From: Paenibacillus sp. FSL H7-0326
GTDB lineage: Bacteria; Bacillota; Bacilli; Paenibacillales; Paenibacillaceae
NCBI RefSeq assembly: GCF_001955535.1
Contig: NZ_MPVN01000001.1
Coordinates: 124,001-188,000 of the forward strand
Length of the DNA: 64,000 nt
Direction: 5' to 3'
In this document: positions 63,488 to 64,000 of the stretch, one piece after another
Layout of the letters: every line of letters begins with the position of its first letter
Position numbering within the stretch: the stretch's first letter is position 1
The notes under the pieces: generated by a model
Database searches by the model: none
Told to the model about the DNA's origin: nothing
The model's input: the letters and a program-made list of their open reading frames with translations, nothing else
Made by a program: the position numbers and the translations under genes

Positions 63488-64000
63488 TTACTTGGACACC
63501 TTTCCAAATCCGCTGCGGGAGCGGGCTAATAAGTCATCCCAAGTTCCCTCCGGCTGTTTCGGAGACAATATCTCTTGGGATACAACTCCATGATATCCGA
63601 TTTGGGCCAAGCTGCTCAAGTAGCCGGAGAGATCAATGACACCTTCTCCAGGATAAGCCCGGTCATTATCAAGCAGCTGTTCTATCGGGAGGTCATAGGC
63701 ATCATTTATGTGCACATGAACGATTTGGTTCTCTTTGAGACGAAGCAGATCATTCGGAGTTAAGCCTGTTGTATGGCAATGATAAAAATCAACCAGCAAT
63801 CCCACATTAGACAAGCCAATTGCGTCGATCATCTCCAGCGTCTCATCTGCGGTCCAAATAAAAGGATGCTTCCATGCGGTTCTTAGGTGATGCGGCCCCA
63901 CAAATTCTAGACCGAGACGTATGCCATAGACCCCTAGTACTTCAGCACACCACCTTAACCGTGAAATGCTTCTGGCCATAAATGAAGCCGCTTTCTCATC
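63488..64000 (-). CDS. Sugar phosphate isomerase/epimerase (5' part outside window)
   Basis: The C-terminal 170 residues of a TIM-barrel protein of the xylose-isomerase-like/IolE superfamily. The frame is open to the window's right edge, so the start lies beyond it; the internal Met at 63979 is not the start. Metal-ligand motifs are visible: Glu in GLEFVGP, Asp/His in LLVDFYHCH, His in HVHINDA and Glu in VSQEIL. Members epimerise or isomerise sugars, inositol derivatives or hydroxypyruvate. It is co-transcribed with the NUDIX gene. Substrate unknown. Confidence 0.85.
   Translation of the reverse strand, partial: DEKAASFMARSISRLRWCAEVLGVYGIRLGLEFVGPHHLRTAWKHPFIWTADETLEMIDAIGLSNVGLLVDFYHCHTTGLTPNDLLRLKENQIVHVHINDAYDLPIEQLLDNDRAYPGEGVIDLSGYLSSLAQIGYHGVVSQEILSPKQPEGTWDDLLARSRSGFGKVSK

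Overview
The window reads as chromosome of a spore-forming, plant-polysaccharide-degrading Firmicute, most likely Paenibacillus. This is inferred from three things: CUT1 sugar ABC transporters of LplABC/YtcP type paired with YesM/YesN-type two-component systems, xylan and pectin enzymes organised as in Paenibacillus, and a long Gly-X-Thr collagen-like protein of the spore-surface type. Strong AGGAGG ribosome-binding sites and frequent GTG and TTG starts also fit. I see no rRNA, tRNA, insertion sequence, prophage gene or CRISPR array. Most genes lie on the minus strand.

Region 1-12929 is a sugar-uptake locus. A putative operon led by a good CcpA (cre) site encodes a lipoprotein binding protein, a second giant membrane-anchored binding protein with carbohydrate-binding-like modules, two permeases and the start of an NHL-repeat protein. 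A third binding protein sits directly upstream of a YesM-like kinase and a YesN-like regulator. A divergent AraC-type regulator has a receiver domain without its phospho-acceptor Asp.

Region 13061-26237 is a xylan/aldouronate-type locus: binding protein, two permeases, GH43 beta-xylosidase, a cytoplasmic GH10 xylanase and, after a strong hairpin, a second GH43. Upstream lies an unusual regulator-kinase-regulator set. Region 26504-31154 holds an ABC-2 exporter, a fusion of a dead ABC-ATPase-like domain to a LytTR DNA-binding domain, a DJ-1/PfpI protein and an AraC regulator. Region 31228-38620 holds a 1893-residue protein carrying both a pectate-lyase-like domain and a pectin methylesterase domain, and a stand-alone binding protein.

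Region 39616-45091 matches the three-gene Shango anti-phage system (TerB-domain protein, BrxD-like ATPase, Lhr-like helicase). The first gene is broken by a two-base shift inside a (TA)6 tract; one TA unit fewer would restore the frame. This suggests either a decayed or a phase-variable defence gene.

Region 45210-64000 contains small membrane or hypothetical proteins, two SDR oxidoreductases, a cytosolic FG-GAP protein, a diguanylate cyclase facing a PilZ protein, the collagen-like protein with a small paralogue of its N-terminal domain, a MarR-FUSC exporter pair, a large hybrid histidine kinase with a CheR methyltransferase that seems to start on a rare ATT codon, a NUDIX hydrolase and a partial sugar isomerase/epimerase.
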